The position numbers and the translations under genes are program-made. This document shows, in pieces, positions 17,276-26,556 of a stretch of DNA of 64,000 bases (position 1 is the stretch's first letter; each line of letters begins with the position of its first letter). A model generated the notes under the pieces. The model was not told the DNA's origin. It worked only from the letters and a program-made list of their open reading frames with translations, and searched no databases. The stretch is from Zobellia galactanivorans (GTDB taxonomy: Bacteria; Bacteroidota; Bacteroidia; Flavobacteriales; Flavobacteriaceae): the NCBI RefSeq assembly GCF_000973105.1, contig NC_015844.1, forward strand, positions 1,670,501 to 1,734,500. Direction: 5' to 3'.

Positions 17276-17983
17276 ATGTTAACAAATATACTAAATGATA
17301 TCAATTCAATCTTAGCTCCACGGGTCTGTTTTGGATGTAATGCTCATTTATACGGAGGAGAGCAACTCCTCTGTACCATTTGCCGAAACGATTTGCCGCT
17401 TACCGATTATTCTTTTAACGATGAAAACCCCGTAGACCGTATATTTTACGGTAGAATTAACATAAAAAAGGCCAGTTCTATGCTTTTTTTCTCAAACAGG
17501 GGCATCGTCCGCGAACTGATTCACTACCTAAAGTACAGAAATCAAGAGCAAATAGGCACATTTCTCGGGGATTGGTACGGGCAAATCTTGAAAGACAACC
17601 ACGAGCTCACCGATACCATCGACATGGTCATACCTGTTCCACTACATCGAAAAAAACTAAAGAAACGCGGCTATAACCAGGTTGCCTCCTTCGCCAAGCG
17701 ATTGGCCTTTCACCTTAAAACGGCCTATGTCGACCATATTTTGGTCAAATCCGCAAACACCAAAACCCAGACTAAAAAAAGTAGAATCGGGAGATGGCAA
17801 AGCGACAAGATGCTTTACACGGTAACCGATATTGAATTCATCAAGAACAAACATATTCTGTTGGTAGACGACGTAATCACCACCGGCGCCACTATGGAAC
17901 TGTGCGCCCGGGCATTGGCCAAAGCGCCGGGAACCACCTTGTACGTAGCCAGTATGGCCGTAGTACACAAGTTATGGAATTAA
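17276..17983 (+). CDS. comF: ComF family phosphoribosyltransferase-like protein
   Basis: A 235-residue protein with an N-terminal four-Cys zinc motif (CFGC at about 18-21, CTIC about 36-39) and a type I phosphoribosyltransferase domain whose PRPP loop is ILLVDDVITTGATME. Members help DNA uptake or handling in competent bacteria, though the enzyme activity is not settled. The frame is open 53 codons further upstream, but that extension overlaps the divergent coiled-coil gene, while MLTNILNDINSILAPRVCFG is the usual family start, so the ATG at 17276 is chosen. Confidence 0.9.
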   Translation: MLTNILNDINSILAPRVCFGCNAHLYGGEQLLCTICRNDLPLTDYSFNDENPVDRIFYGRINIKKASSMLFFSNRGIVRELIHYLKYRNQEQIGTFLGDWYGQILKDNHELTDTIDMVIPVPLHRKKLKKRGYNQVASFAKRLAFHLKTAYVDHILVKSANTKTQTKKSRIGRWQSDKMLYTVTDIEFIKNKHILLVDDVITTGATMELCARALAKAPGTTLYVASMAVVHKLWN

Positions 17984-18021
17984 GAAAAATTAGTTGTTTC
18001 TTTGTGTCATAGTTGAGCAAT

Positions 18022-19632
18022 ATGGTGCGTCGTTTTGTGTCTTTTTTATTTTTATTTTTAATCGTTGCGGTATTATGGCAGTGCGCGCGAAGAGGTAGCC
18101 CGAGCGGTGGCCCGAAAGATATTACCCCACCTACGCTTACCAAGACGGAGCCCGACAGTATGACTACCAACTTTAAGGCCAGTCGTATTCGTCTTTATTT
18201 TGATGAATTCATCAAGTTAAAGGATATTCAGGAACAATTGATCGTCTCGCCTCCGCTAAAATACCAACCCGACATAACACCACAGGGCGGGGCCAGTAAA
18301 TATGTTGAGATAAAATTCAAGGACACCTTACACGAAAACACCACCTACACCTTAAATTTCGGTCAAAGTATTCAAGACAACAACGAAGGCAATCCCAGTA
18401 GTTTTCTAACCTATGTTTTTTCCACGGGAGACTATATCGATTCCCTTGCCCTTACGGGTGCGGTAAAAGATGCCTTTAAGAAAAAAGCGGACGAGTTCAT
18501 CAGTGTGATGCTCTACAAAATCGATACGGCCTATACCGATTCTACCATCTTTAAAAAACCGCCCAACTACATCACCAATACCTTGGACAGTGCCGTTATT
18601 TTTAGATTGAAAAACCTAAAGGAAGGACAGTACAAACTATTTGCCCTAAAAGACGAGGCAAAAAATAACATCTTCGATCAAAACGTAGACAAAATAGCCT
18701 TTCTTCAAGACACGATCACCCTTCCCACAGATTCTACCTATGTGTTGACCCTGTTTAAGGAAGTACCCAACTACAGTATGTCCGTACCGAGTTTAGTGGC
18801 CAAAAACCGTATCATTTTCGGTTATTACGGGGATGCCTCCGGGGTCGAGATCAAGCCCTTAACCGTCTTGCCCGATACCGTAAAGACCAAAATATTAAAG
18901 GAAAAAAACAAAGACACCCTTAATTTTTGGTTTACGCCCTATGAAATGGATTCTATCGTGTTTACGGCCACCAACGAAAAATTAAAAGTAATAGACACCT
19001 TTACCGTAAAGAGTCGAAAAGTAGGTGTTGACTCTTTACAGTTGCGCCCCAATCAGAACGGCACACTCAATTTCAGCGACCCTTTCTACATTGCCGCCAA
19101 TACCCCTATCACCACAATCGACTCAACCCTATTTTTCATGACGGACCAAGATTCACTTGCCGTCAATTTCAAAACCGAGTTAGACACGGTAGAGAATAAA
19201 ATAGATATCGATTTTACCATTGAACCGAACCAAAGCTACCAATTGGACCTTCTTCCCGGGGCCATCAGCGATTTATTCGGACAGTCGAATGACACCATAT
19301 CATATTACCTATCTACAGGAAGCTATGCCGATTACGGAAACTTGAGGTTTAATATCACAGGAGGAGACTACCCTTTAATCGTTCAGTTGACCGACGAAAA
19401 AGGCGTCTTAAAAAGGGAAATTATAGCCACCGAGCCAAAAGTTTTTGAATTCAACCACCTTGAACCCGCTAAATACCTAATTCGGGTCATTTTTGATGCC
19501 AACGGTAACGGGAAATGGGATACCGGTAATTTTCTTAAAAAACGACAACCCGAAAAAATTAGTTACTACCCCGACATTATTGAGGTAAGGGCCAATTGGG
19601 AAATGGAACAAACCTTTATTCTTCCAGAATAA
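18022..19632 (+). CDS. Ig-like domain lipoprotein
   Basis: A 536-residue exported lipoprotein: a hydrophobic N-terminus ends in LWQC (Cys21), followed by ARRGSPSGGPKD, a basic/neutral tail unlike the acidic surface-export signal, so periplasmic placement is more likely. Residues about 30-135 form a bacterial Ig-like (Big_5/SbsA type) domain (DITPPTLTKTEPDS, FDEFIKLKDI, TTYTLNFG). The remainder is beta-rich and ends with a SpaA/Cna-like module (FDANGNGKWDTGNF). The molecular role is unknown. The ATG at 18022 is chosen over a TTG three codons upstream. Its 3' end overlaps the convergent nitrilase gene by 17 bases. Confidence 0.85.
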   Translation: MVRRFVSFLFLFLIVAVLWQCARRGSPSGGPKDITPPTLTKTEPDSMTTNFKASRIRLYFDEFIKLKDIQEQLIVSPPLKYQPDITPQGGASKYVEIKFKDTLHENTTYTLNFGQSIQDNNEGNPSSFLTYVFSTGDYIDSLALTGAVKDAFKKKADEFISVMLYKIDTAYTDSTIFKKPPNYITNTLDSAVIFRLKNLKEGQYKLFALKDEAKNNIFDQNVDKIAFLQDTITLPTDSTYVLTLFKEVPNYSMSVPSLVAKNRIIFGYYGDASGVEIKPLTVLPDTVKTKILKEKNKDTLNFWFTPYEMDSIVFTATNEKLKVIDTFTVKSRKVGVDSLQLRPNQNGTLNFSDPFYIAANTPITTIDSTLFFMTDQDSLAVNFKTELDTVENKIDIDFTIEPNQSYQLDLLPGAISDLFGQSNDTISYYLSTGSYADYGNLRFNITGGDYPLIVQLTDEKGVLKREIIATEPKVFEFNHLEPAKYLIRVIFDANGNGKWDTGNFLKKRQPEKISYYPDIIEVRANWEMEQTFILPE

Positions 19633-20401
19633 AAGAATCCCTATCGTTCAAGAACTTTAGTTTGTCGCGAACTTCCTTAATATGTTTTTTCGACAAGGTA
19701 ACGGTCACGACTTCTTCAGTTGTGCTAAACACCATCTCTTGTCCCAAACCGTCAAGAACCACAGAATGCCCTGGGTATTGATGTCCCGAATCATCAGCCC
19801 CGATTCTATTTACACCAATGCAATAGGCCATATTTTCTATAGACCGTGCTTTTAACAAAGCATCCCACGCATTGATTCGAGGCTCCGGCCAATTGGCAAC
19901 ATAGAGCAATACATCATAGTCTTCGGTATTTCTGGCCCATACGGGAAAACGGAGATCATAACAGATCAACGGGCATATTCTAAATCCTTTATAACGCACC
20001 AATAAACGTTCATTGCCCGCATGGTACACCTTATCTTCCCCCGCAAGGGTAAAGGTGTGCCGTTTATCATAGACCGAAGTTGTACCATCAGGTTCTACAA
20101 AGAAGAGTCGGTTGGTATAGACTGCATTATCGAAGTACACCAAACTACCGGTGATGGCGGCGTTTTTTTGTCGCGCCATCGTTTTCATCCAATCAAGGGT
20201 CTTGGGCCCTTCTTCTTTTCCTATGTGCTGCGGATTCATGGTAAAACCGGTGGTAAACATCTCAGGAAGCACAATCAGGTCAACATCTGAAGCAAGCCCC
20301 CCTAATTTCTTTTCCAGTTCCAATCGATTCGCACGGGGGTCTTCCCATACCAGTGCGGTTTGTACCAAGGCTACCTTCAATAGTTTATCCATAGAAAACA
20401 T
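19616..20401 (-). CDS. Nitrilase-family amidohydrolase (omega-amidase-like)
   Basis: A 261-residue carbon-nitrogen hydrolase with the full Glu-Lys-Cys triad: Glu47 in VLPEMF, Lys113 in YDKRHTF, Cys147 in PLICYDLRFP. The closest described type is YafV/omega-amidase, which hydrolyses alpha-ketoglutaramate and related omega-amides, a metabolite-repair reaction; that substrate is inferred from the family. The chosen ATG (20401) overlaps the Nudix stop as TGATG, which suggests translational coupling; another ATG three codons later is possible. Pairing of a Nudix hydrolase with an amidase suits a two-gene metabolite clean-up operon. Confidence 0.88.
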   Translation of the reverse strand: MFSMDKLLKVALVQTALVWEDPRANRLELEKKLGGLASDVDLIVLPEMFTTGFTMNPQHIGKEEGPKTLDWMKTMARQKNAAITGSLVYFDNAVYTNRLFFVEPDGTTSVYDKRHTFTLAGEDKVYHAGNERLLVRYKGFRICPLICYDLRFPVWARNTEDYDVLLYVANWPEPRINAWDALLKARSIENMAYCIGVNRIGADDSGHQYPGHSVVLDGLGQEMVFSTTEEVVTVTLSKKHIKEVRDKLKFLNDRDSFILEE

Positions 20402-21015
20402 CAATCAAAATACACTTCCGTTTTATTTTCAATTGCCATGGCGTGCAATTGTTTAAGTTGGGAAACCAAAATACGGTCTTTTGATATTTCGGGCAAATCG
20501 TCAATATCAAAAAAAGCGGCCCCACGCATATCGAAACCAGGGATAAGCTTGCCCCCGCTAAGTCGGCATAAAAAACACAGTTTATATACGTAAAAAGGCT
20601 GTGGCGGATGCGGATGCGATTGCTTATCATAAACGGCCATAAGCCTTACCACATTGGTAATCAACCCCGTTTCTTCTTCTATCTCCTTCATAATGCAAGC
20701 CGAGGGCGAATAACCCACCTCCGCCCATCCACCGGGTATGGTCCATTTGCCGTCTACACTTTCCTTGGCCATCAAAATCTGATTTTTCTCGTTAAGGACC
20801 AATCCACGTACATCGACTTTAGGGGTGGGATAATCCGTAACCGGCATATAAAAATCATCTAAAACCGACAAAGGTTTATCAGCTACCGAGGCCAAAAGTT
20901 CAAGGGCAAGCTGTTTGAGTTCGGTATAGCGTTCGCGGTTGTATTCATCTTCGGCATATACAAGTCCCGTTTCCGCCAGCGCCTTTATACGTTTAATTTG
21001 CTCTAATTGCTTCAT
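20401..21015 (-). CDS. Nudix hydrolase with N-terminal helical domain
   Basis: A 204-residue protein with an N-terminal helical region (about 1-60, MKQLEQIKRIKALAETGLVY) as in the NUDIX_N_2/YjhB group, then a Nudix fold (about 65-195). The Nudix box is GWAEVGYSPSACIMKEIEEE followed by TGL: the REUxEE core is kept (as KEIEEE), whereas the first Glu of the consensus is Tyr, a change I recall from YjhB-like members. It cleaves a nucleoside diphosphate linked to some group X; the substrate is not predictable. It is coupled to the nitrilase gene by a one-base TGATG overlap and stands 13 bases from the ankyrin gene, though all three need not form one operon. Confidence 0.9.
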   Translation of the reverse strand: MKQLEQIKRIKALAETGLVYAEDEYNRERYTELKQLALELLASVADKPLSVLDDFYMPVTDYPTPKVDVRGLVLNEKNQILMAKESVDGKWTIPGGWAEVGYSPSACIMKEIEEETGLITNVVRLMAVYDKQSHPHPPQPFYVYKLCFLCRLSGGKLIPGFDMRGAAFFDIDDLPEISKDRILVSQLKQLHAMAIENKTEVYFD

Positions 21016-21027
21016 TCCCTCCCTAAA

Positions 21028-21501
21028 TTAAAGCTCAGCGGCCAACAACTCTATCAATTCGGGCACACCTTGCATTTTTGCATGATCATGGGCCGTGTTG
21101 CCCCTAGCATCTTTAGCCGTAGTATCGGCCCCGTGTTCCAGCAAGAGTTTGGCAATTTCCGGCCGATTGAAGGTAGCGGCATAAATAAGGCTGGTAGCCC
21201 CCATAGAATTCCGTTCGTTCACATTCGCCCCTCTTTCGATCAACATTTCTGCAATGCCCGCAAATCCCTTAAAGCACACCCCCATTAGCGCGGTGTTCCC
21301 GGACCCATCTATGGCATCGATCTTAGCACCTTTGTCCAACAACAATTCGGCTATTTCCATTTGATCGTAATACGTAGCCAAAATAAGGGGGGTAGAGCCC
21401 CTTTGATCTACGGCATCTACCAATTCGGGATTATCATTTAACATATGGGTTACCGCTTCTAGGTTGCCCAGGCGTATTTCATTAAAAAACCTATCGCTCA
21501 T
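21028..21501 (-). CDS. Ankyrin-repeat protein, catalase-associated
   Basis: A 157-residue soluble protein made of about four ankyrin repeats (GSTPLILATYYDQMEIAELL, GNTALMGVCFKGFAGIAEML, GATSLIYAATFNRPEIAKLL, GNTAHDHAKMQGVPELIELL), spaced about 33 residues. It lies downstream of the catalase gene on the same strand. In Pseudomonas aeruginosa an ankyrin protein next to katB (AnkB) is needed for full catalase activity; by analogy this protein may assist catalase. There is no signal peptide, so it is probably cytoplasmic, unlike periplasmic AnkB. The start MSDRFFNEIRLG at 21501 is preferred to an ATG 12 codons upstream. Confidence 0.88.
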   Translation of the reverse strand: MSDRFFNEIRLGNLEAVTHMLNDNPELVDAVDQRGSTPLILATYYDQMEIAELLLDKGAKIDAIDGSGNTALMGVCFKGFAGIAEMLIERGANVNERNSMGATSLIYAATFNRPEIAKLLLEHGADTTAKDARGNTAHDHAKMQGVPELIELLAAEL

Positions 21502-21570
21502 AATCTCACTTGTCTTTATTTGTCTTATGGTATTCAACCATAAACTTTCGTTTTATAAATTTAAACAAAA

Positions 21571-21590
21571 GAGCCACGGTATGTGCCGTG
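21571..21590 (-). terminator. Weak hairpin after the catalase gene
   Basis: CACGG at 21575-21579 pairs with CCGTG at 21586-21590 around a 6-base loop. On the minus strand it is followed by CTCTTTTGTTT. The stem is only 5-6 bp, so termination may be partial, which would allow some read-through from catalase into the ankyrin gene. Confidence 0.4.
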
Positions 21591-21646
21591 ACCCTAGTGT
21601 TATTTTAATGGATTTCTATTTTGGAAATCCCCGTTCGGTTCAGGAA

Positions 21647-23137
21647 CTATGCCCCGACCTCTTCGGGCCTTACATTTGAATTAGGGTCGAGTCCTCCTTT
21701 TTGGTCACTTAGCGCCTTTTCAACCCCTGCCCCATAGGCTGGGTCGGCTGCGTAAAAATGTTTCAATTGACGTTGCACTATTTCTTCGGAAACGCCTTCC
21801 ATGGCCGTAGCAATATTATTGAACAAACGTTGTCTTTGGCCTTCATCGAACATACGGAACAAATCTCCCGGCTGCTTATAGTCGCCCAGAGTATCGTTTT
21901 CTTCATATCGCATCACATCACCACTTATTTTCATTGGCGGCTCCTCTGCACTTGGCACCTCTTCCGGCCCTCCTTTTGAATTAGGCTCATAATACGCATC
22001 CGGATTACCAAAATCATTCGTAAAAAAGCGCATTGCCCCGTCTTTATGATAGTGGTTCAGTTCGTTGATAGGTGCATTTGCAGGCAGTGCCTCGTAGTGG
22101 GTTCCCAAACGATACCTATGTGCATCGGCATAGCTAAAAATACGGGCCTGTAATACTTTGTCGGGAGAAAAGCCTATACCCGGTACAACATTAGAGGGCG
22201 AATACGCCGCATTCTCAACAAACTGCCAATAATTATCGGGATTCTTGTTCAACTCTAGCTCACCTACCTCGATTAAAGGGTAATCGGCATGTGGCCATAC
22301 CTTGGTAAGGTCGAAAGGGTTATAAGGTGTTTTTTCGGCATCGGCTTCGGGCATAATCTGCACTTTCAATGTCCATTTCGGATAATTGCCCGCTTCAATG
22401 GCCCCAAAAAGTTCTTCTTGATACTTTTCCCGGGTCTGACCGATGATTTCCGCCGATTCTTCATTCGTATAATGCTTATGTCCTTGTTGGGTCTTGAAAT
22501 GGAACTTTACCCAAAACCGCTCGCCATCATTGTTCCAAAAGCTATACGTGTGTGAGCCGTAGCCATTCATATGCATTGGCGTAATAGGGATACCCCTGTC
22601 CGACATCAATATGGTTACTTGATGAAGGCTTTCAGGTGAAAGTGACCAATAATCCCACATGGCTTCCGGCGAACGCAAATTGGTTTTAGGATGTCTTTTT
22701 TGGGTATGGATAAAATCGGGGAATTTATAACCGTCCCTTAAGAAGAAAACGGGGGTATTGTTACCCACCATGTCCCAATTGCCTTCTTCGGTATAAAACT
22801 TGACCGAGAACCCCCTAACATCACGTTCGGTATCGGCTGCTCCCATTTCTCCGGCCACGGTAGAAAACCTTGAGAGAACGGGCGTCTTCTTTCCTATCTC
22901 GGAAAATATTTTCGCACAAGTATATTTTGATATATCGTGTGTTACGGTGAAGGTACCCATGGCGCCCCAACCTTTGGCATGCACTACACGTTCGGGTATT
23001 CTTTCCCTATTCTGATGTGCAAGTTTCTCTAAAAGCTTGTAGTCTTGAACGACTACCGGACCTCGTTCTCCTGCGGTTTTTGATCGTTGATTATTAGATA
23101 CCGGTGCTCCTGCTGATGTAGTTAGTTTTTTCTTCAT
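21647..23137 (-). CDS. katA: Monofunctional haem catalase
   Basis: Breaks hydrogen peroxide into water and oxygen. At 496 residues it is a small-subunit catalase. Active-site His53 is in [13 protein letters not shown], Asn126 in [10 protein letters not shown], and the proximal haem ligand Tyr336 in [14 protein letters not shown]. The N-terminus [20 protein letters not shown] shows no signal peptide, so it is cytoplasmic. The 3' neighbour is an ankyrin protein that may support it. The upstream 349 bases are AT-rich and shared with a divergent sensor kinase; no textbook OxyR site was clear to me. Confidence 0.97.
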   Translation of the reverse strand: MKKKLTTSAGAPVSNNQRSKTAGERGPVVVQDYKLLEKLAHQNRERIPERVVHAKGWGAMGTFTVTHDISKYTCAKIFSEIGKKTPVLSRFSTVAGEMGAADTERDVRGFSVKFYTEEGNWDMVGNNTPVFFLRDGYKFPDFIHTQKRHPKTNLRSPEAMWDYWSLSPESLHQVTILMSDRGIPITPMHMNGYGSHTYSFWNNDGERFWVKFHFKTQQGHKHYTNEESAEIIGQTREKYQEELFGAIEAGNYPKWTLKVQIMPEADAEKTPYNPFDLTKVWPHADYPLIEVGELELNKNPDNYWQFVENAAYSPSNVVPGIGFSPDKVLQARIFSYADAHRYRLGTHYEALPANAPINELNHYHKDGAMRFFTNDFGNPDAYYEPNSKGGPEEVPSAEEPPMKISGDVMRYEENDTLGDYKQPGDLFRMFDEGQRQRLFNNIATAMEGVSEEIVQRQLKHFYAADPAYGAGVEKALSDQKGGLDPNSNVRPEEVGA

Positions 23138-23486
23138 GGTTCTAATTGTTGTTTATATATGTTGTATAATGAGTGATTAAATTGATAATCAAGCAATTCT
23201 ATTTGTAAATTTACCTAAAACACAAAGACAACTATAAAATTTTTATATTAAATAATTATCTTGACATAGATTTTTACTATTAAATAAGATACTAAGCAGT
23301 GCGTTAATAGAACATGAATTTGCCCCTATTGAAGGTTTTCAGGCTTTGTTCATACAGATTAGAAAGTTTTTCAGTATCTTTTTAGATTATAGCTACATAA
23401 CTCTTGTTGGAATACAGACATCGACTGGGACGGTAAATTCTCACAACAAAGTGTAGCGCTCATATTTTTAACATAAACCCCCCAAC
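23138..23486. other. Divergent intergenic region between katA and the sensor kinase
   Basis: A 349-base AT-rich region without a convincing ORF. It must hold the katA promoter (leftward) and the kinase-operon promoter (rightward). Near katA I see an imperfect inverted repeat AATTG...CAATT at 23179-23197 containing TTGATAATCAA, and a near-consensus TAAATTTA on the minus strand around 23205-23212. Neither is strong enough to call a regulator site. Confidence 0.5.
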
Positions 23487-25700
23487 TTGCAAACACTATC
23501 AATCACATCCCTAATAAAAGACTCCCCTAGCGCAGTTGCCATTTTAAATACCGAGCTATGCTTTGTTGCCTATTCCCAGGTCTGGCTCAACGATTTTTGT
23601 AAAGATCAAAGCTCGATTGCCGGAAAAAATTACCTTGATGTCTTGCCCCGTACACCAGAGGCCCTCAACTCGATATTGGAAGAGTGCTTATCAAAGGGAG
23701 CAAAAAACGTATGTGAAGGCCAAAAATTCATCTATCCAGATGGTACGCTTCAGTGGTTAAAATGGAAAATCAATGCTTGGACGGATGACTCCGGAGAGAT
23801 CGGAGGCCTTATTATACTCTTGGAAGACGTAACCGAAGCAAAGCGACGGGAAGAAATATTAGCAAAGGCTGAACGCGTTGGCCGGATCGGCGGCTGGGAA
23901 ATTGACTTGTCTACGAACCAACTTTTTTGGACGGATATCACTAGAGAAATTCACGAAGTGCCTAACGATTTTCAACCCGATATTGAAACGGGAATCAATT
24001 TTTACAAGGAAGGCATACATCGGGAAGAGATTACCCGCCTTATATCAAACGCTTTTGCCGATGGCACACCTTGGGACACGGAACTCATTCTTGTTACCGC
24101 TAAGGGAAACGAAATATGGGTAAGGGCCAAGGGCGAGGTAGAAATGGCCAACGGAAAGTGTGTCAGGATATTCGGCACCTTTCAAGATATCAATCACAAA
24201 AAGAAGATTGAGCTTGGTTTTAAAAAAGTAAGGGAACGCCTTGCTTTGGCCACCCAAGGAGCAGGTGTTGGCATTTGGGAATACGACCTAGTTTCAAAGA
24301 CCATGGTATGGGACAACATCATGTTCAGGCTTTTTGGACTAGAGTACAACCCAAACGACCTGAGCTATGAGACTTGGCAAAATAGTATTCACCCAGACGA
24401 TAGAAGGGATGGAGACATTGAAATTGCCAAGGCCATATCAGGAACAAAAAATTTAGACGCCCAATATAGGGCGGTTTGGCCCAACGGCGATATACGCCAT
24501 ATGCGCGCCATCGGCGTAACGCAAAAAGATTCGAACGGGAAGGTCGTAAAAATAGTCGGGGCCAACTATGACATTACCGAATTGAAGAATACCCAAATGA
24601 GGCTCAAAGAGAGTGAAGATTCTTTTTACGGCGCATTTGAGCATTCGAACACAGGTATGGCCATTGTGGCATTAGACGGTTCCTTTGAAAAGGTCAACCA
24701 GAGCCTATGTGACTGCCTTGGCTACACTATGGACGAATTGACCCAAATGAGTTTTCTAGAAATCACCCACCCCGATGATTTCAAAAACGATGTCCATTTG
24801 TTAAAACAAATTGTCAGCGGCCTGAAACCAAGCTATAAACTTGAAAAGAGGTATATTCATAAAAACGGCCATATCGTTTACGGCATCTTAACGGCAACAG
24901 CGGTTACCGATATGAACGGAAAAGTGCTTCATTATGTCTCCCAGGTTACCGATATTACCCCGCAAATAAGAACGGAAAAGAAACTCACCCGTTTGGTGAG
25001 CATCACTTCTGAACAGAATGAGAGACTCTTAAATTTTGCGCATATCGTTTCCCATAACTTACGGTCGCACTCAAGCAATTTATCTATGTTGACCAATTTC
25101 TTGACAAAAGAAAAGAACGATGAGGAACGGAAGAATCTGTTGACCATGCTAAGAGGCGCGTCAGACAGCCTTAATGAGACCATAATGCACTTGAACGAGG
25201 TGGTACAAGTGAAAATCGGGGCACATGAAAAAAAGAAGCCCGTTAATTTATACGACACGCTTAAAAATGTGGAAAACAACCTCAGTCAATTGATTCAGGA
25301 AAAGAACGCTACCTTTGAACTTAAGATACCTAGGGATTTGACCATCAAAGCTATACCGGCGTATCTTGACAGCATTGTTCTTAACCTAATTTCCAATGGG
25401 CTCAAATACAGTTCGCCCAAAAGAAAGCCGCTTATACAAATAAGTGCCGAGTTAGCTCACGATGCTATAATAATATCATTCAAAGACAACGGGATGGGCA
25501 TCGACTTGACCCGACACCAAAAAAAAATCTTTGGCATGTACAAAACTTTTCATCGCAATAAAGACGCCAAGGGCATTGGTTTGTTCATTACCAAAAACCA
25601 AATAGAAGCCATGAACGGAAAGATTGAGGTCGAAAGCACAGTAGGTGTAGGCAGTACATTTAAACTTTATTTTGAGAACCATGAACATTACAAAAATTAG
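23487..25700 (+). CDS. Multi-PAS sensor histidine kinase
   Basis: A 737-residue soluble kinase with no membrane segment: four PAS/PAC units (about 8-120, 125-240, 248-368, 375-493), then a dimerisation domain with phospho-acceptor His523 in IVSHNLRSHSSNL, and an HATPase domain (about 585-737) with N box NLISNGLKYSS, G1 DNGMGID and G2 KGIGLF. PAS2 and PAS3 resemble the PAS_3 fold (FWTDITREIHEVP, FRLFGLEYNPNDLSYETW). The ligands are unknown; a cytoplasmic cue such as redox state is a fair guess given the catalase next door. Translation seems to start at a TTG (23487), since the first PAS strand begins within 15 residues of it; this start is uncertain. It overlaps the first receiver gene by 20 bases. 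Confidence 0.9.
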   Translation: MQTLSITSLIKDSPSAVAILNTELCFVAYSQVWLNDFCKDQSSIAGKNYLDVLPRTPEALNSILEECLSKGAKNVCEGQKFIYPDGTLQWLKWKINAWTDDSGEIGGLIILLEDVTEAKRREEILAKAERVGRIGGWEIDLSTNQLFWTDITREIHEVPNDFQPDIETGINFYKEGIHREEITRLISNAFADGTPWDTELILVTAKGNEIWVRAKGEVEMANGKCVRIFGTFQDINHKKKIELGFKKVRERLALATQGAGVGIWEYDLVSKTMVWDNIMFRLFGLEYNPNDLSYETWQNSIHPDDRRDGDIEIAKAISGTKNLDAQYRAVWPNGDIRHMRAIGVTQKDSNGKVVKIVGANYDITELKNTQMRLKESEDSFYGAFEHSNTGMAIVALDGSFEKVNQSLCDCLGYTMDELTQMSFLEITHPDDFKNDVHLLKQIVSGLKPSYKLEKRYIHKNGHIVYGILTATAVTDMNGKVLHYVSQVTDITPQIRTEKKLTRLVSITSEQNERLLNFAHIVSHNLRSHSSNLSMLTNFLTKEKNDEERKNLLTMLRGASDSLNETIMHLNEVVQVKIGAHEKKKPVNLYDTLKNVENNLSQLIQEKNATFELKIPRDLTIKAIPAYLDSIVLNLISNGLKYSSPKRKPLIQISAELAHDAIIISFKDNGMGIDLTRHQKKIFGMYKTFHRNKDAKGIGLFITKNQIEAMNGKIEVESTVGVGSTFKLYFENHEHYKN

Positions 25701-26097
25701 AAGTGTCTGTATTATTGACGACGACCCTATTTTCATCTATGGCACCAAGCGCATTATGAAAGAGGTTGATTTCAGCGACGAAATTATTGTTTACAACAAT
25801 GGGCAAGACGCCATAGAAGGATTACAGCAAATAACGGATAATGGAAAGGAACTCCCTTCGATCATCTTTCTCGACCTAAATATGCCCATAATGAACGGTT
25901 GGGAATTTTTAGACCACTTCACCGAAAAGCCCAACAACAACCAAGAAGATATCCTAATCTATATAATCAGTTCATCTGTAGACCCTCGTGATATTGCAAG
26001 AATTCAGGACTATGACATTGTCAACAATTATATACTAAAGCCCATCACTATTGAGGATCTCCACAAAATTCTCAAGAATACCGGTGGATTCAATTGA
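25681..26097 (+). CDS. Single-domain response regulator (receiver 1)
   Basis: A 138-residue protein consisting only of a receiver domain: acidic cluster IIDDDP (Asp13-15), phospho-acceptor Asp65 in FLDLNMP, Ser in ISSS and Lys120 in ILKPI. There is no DNA-binding or enzymatic output domain. The ATG at 25681 lies inside the last codons of the kinase gene, so the two are translationally coupled and are very probably cognate. Like Rcp1-type receivers it could act by protein contact or as a phosphorelay carrier. Confidence 0.93.
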   Translation: MNITKIRSVCIIDDDPIFIYGTKRIMKEVDFSDEIIVYNNGQDAIEGLQQITDNGKELPSIIFLDLNMPIMNGWEFLDHFTEKPNNNQEDILIYIISSSVDPRDIARIQDYDIVNNYILKPITIEDLHKILKNTGGFN

Positions 26098-26154
26098 TGT
26101 TATTTGGTATGACATAAAACCAGTCTATTTTTCATATCCAAACCATATCAAAAA

Positions 26155-26550
26155 ATGAGCAATTATAAAAAAATATGTATCATAGACGATGACGCCATTG
26201 CGGTTTTCGGCCTCAAACGGGGGCTACAATCCATGAAGTCTATACCAGACCCCCTTATTTATGAAAACGGCCTTCAGGCTATTGAAGGTTTTAAAAAAAT
26301 GATAGAAGAAGATGCCGAACTTCCCACCTTTATTCTATTGGATATAAACATGCCCGTTATGGGCGGTTGGGATTTTATCTCGCAGATGAACGAGATTTGG
26401 CCTAAAGACAAGGAAAAACCGACCATTTATATGATGACCTCATCGATCAGCGACCAAGATGTTGAAAAGGCCAGAACCTTCAATCTAGAGAAAAACTACC
26501 TTATTAAACCGGTCTTCGCAGAAACCCTAGTACGTATTCTGCTACCCTAA
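26155..26550 (+). CDS. Single-domain response regulator (receiver 2)
   Basis: A 131-residue stand-alone receiver with CIIDDDA (Asp11-13), phospho-acceptor Asp63 in LLDINMP, Thr/Ser in MMTSS and Lys118 in LIKPV. It is clearly a paralogue of the gene 57 bases upstream (same frame of motifs, same GW(E/D)F after the phosphorylation loop) and probably arose by tandem duplication. It belongs to the same operon. Two carriers behind one kinase suggest a branched or buffered phosphate flow; this is inference. Confidence 0.93.
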   Translation: MSNYKKICIIDDDAIAVFGLKRGLQSMKSIPDPLIYENGLQAIEGFKKMIEEDAELPTFILLDINMPVMGGWDFISQMNEIWPKDKEKPTIYMMTSSISDQDVEKARTFNLEKNYLIKPVFAETLVRILLP

Positions 26551-26556
26551 CAACCA

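Noticed and set aside
18022-20401. The nitrilase/Nudix pair as part of an operon with the Ig-like lipoprotein
   Set aside because: The genes are convergent and overlap only at their 3' ends.
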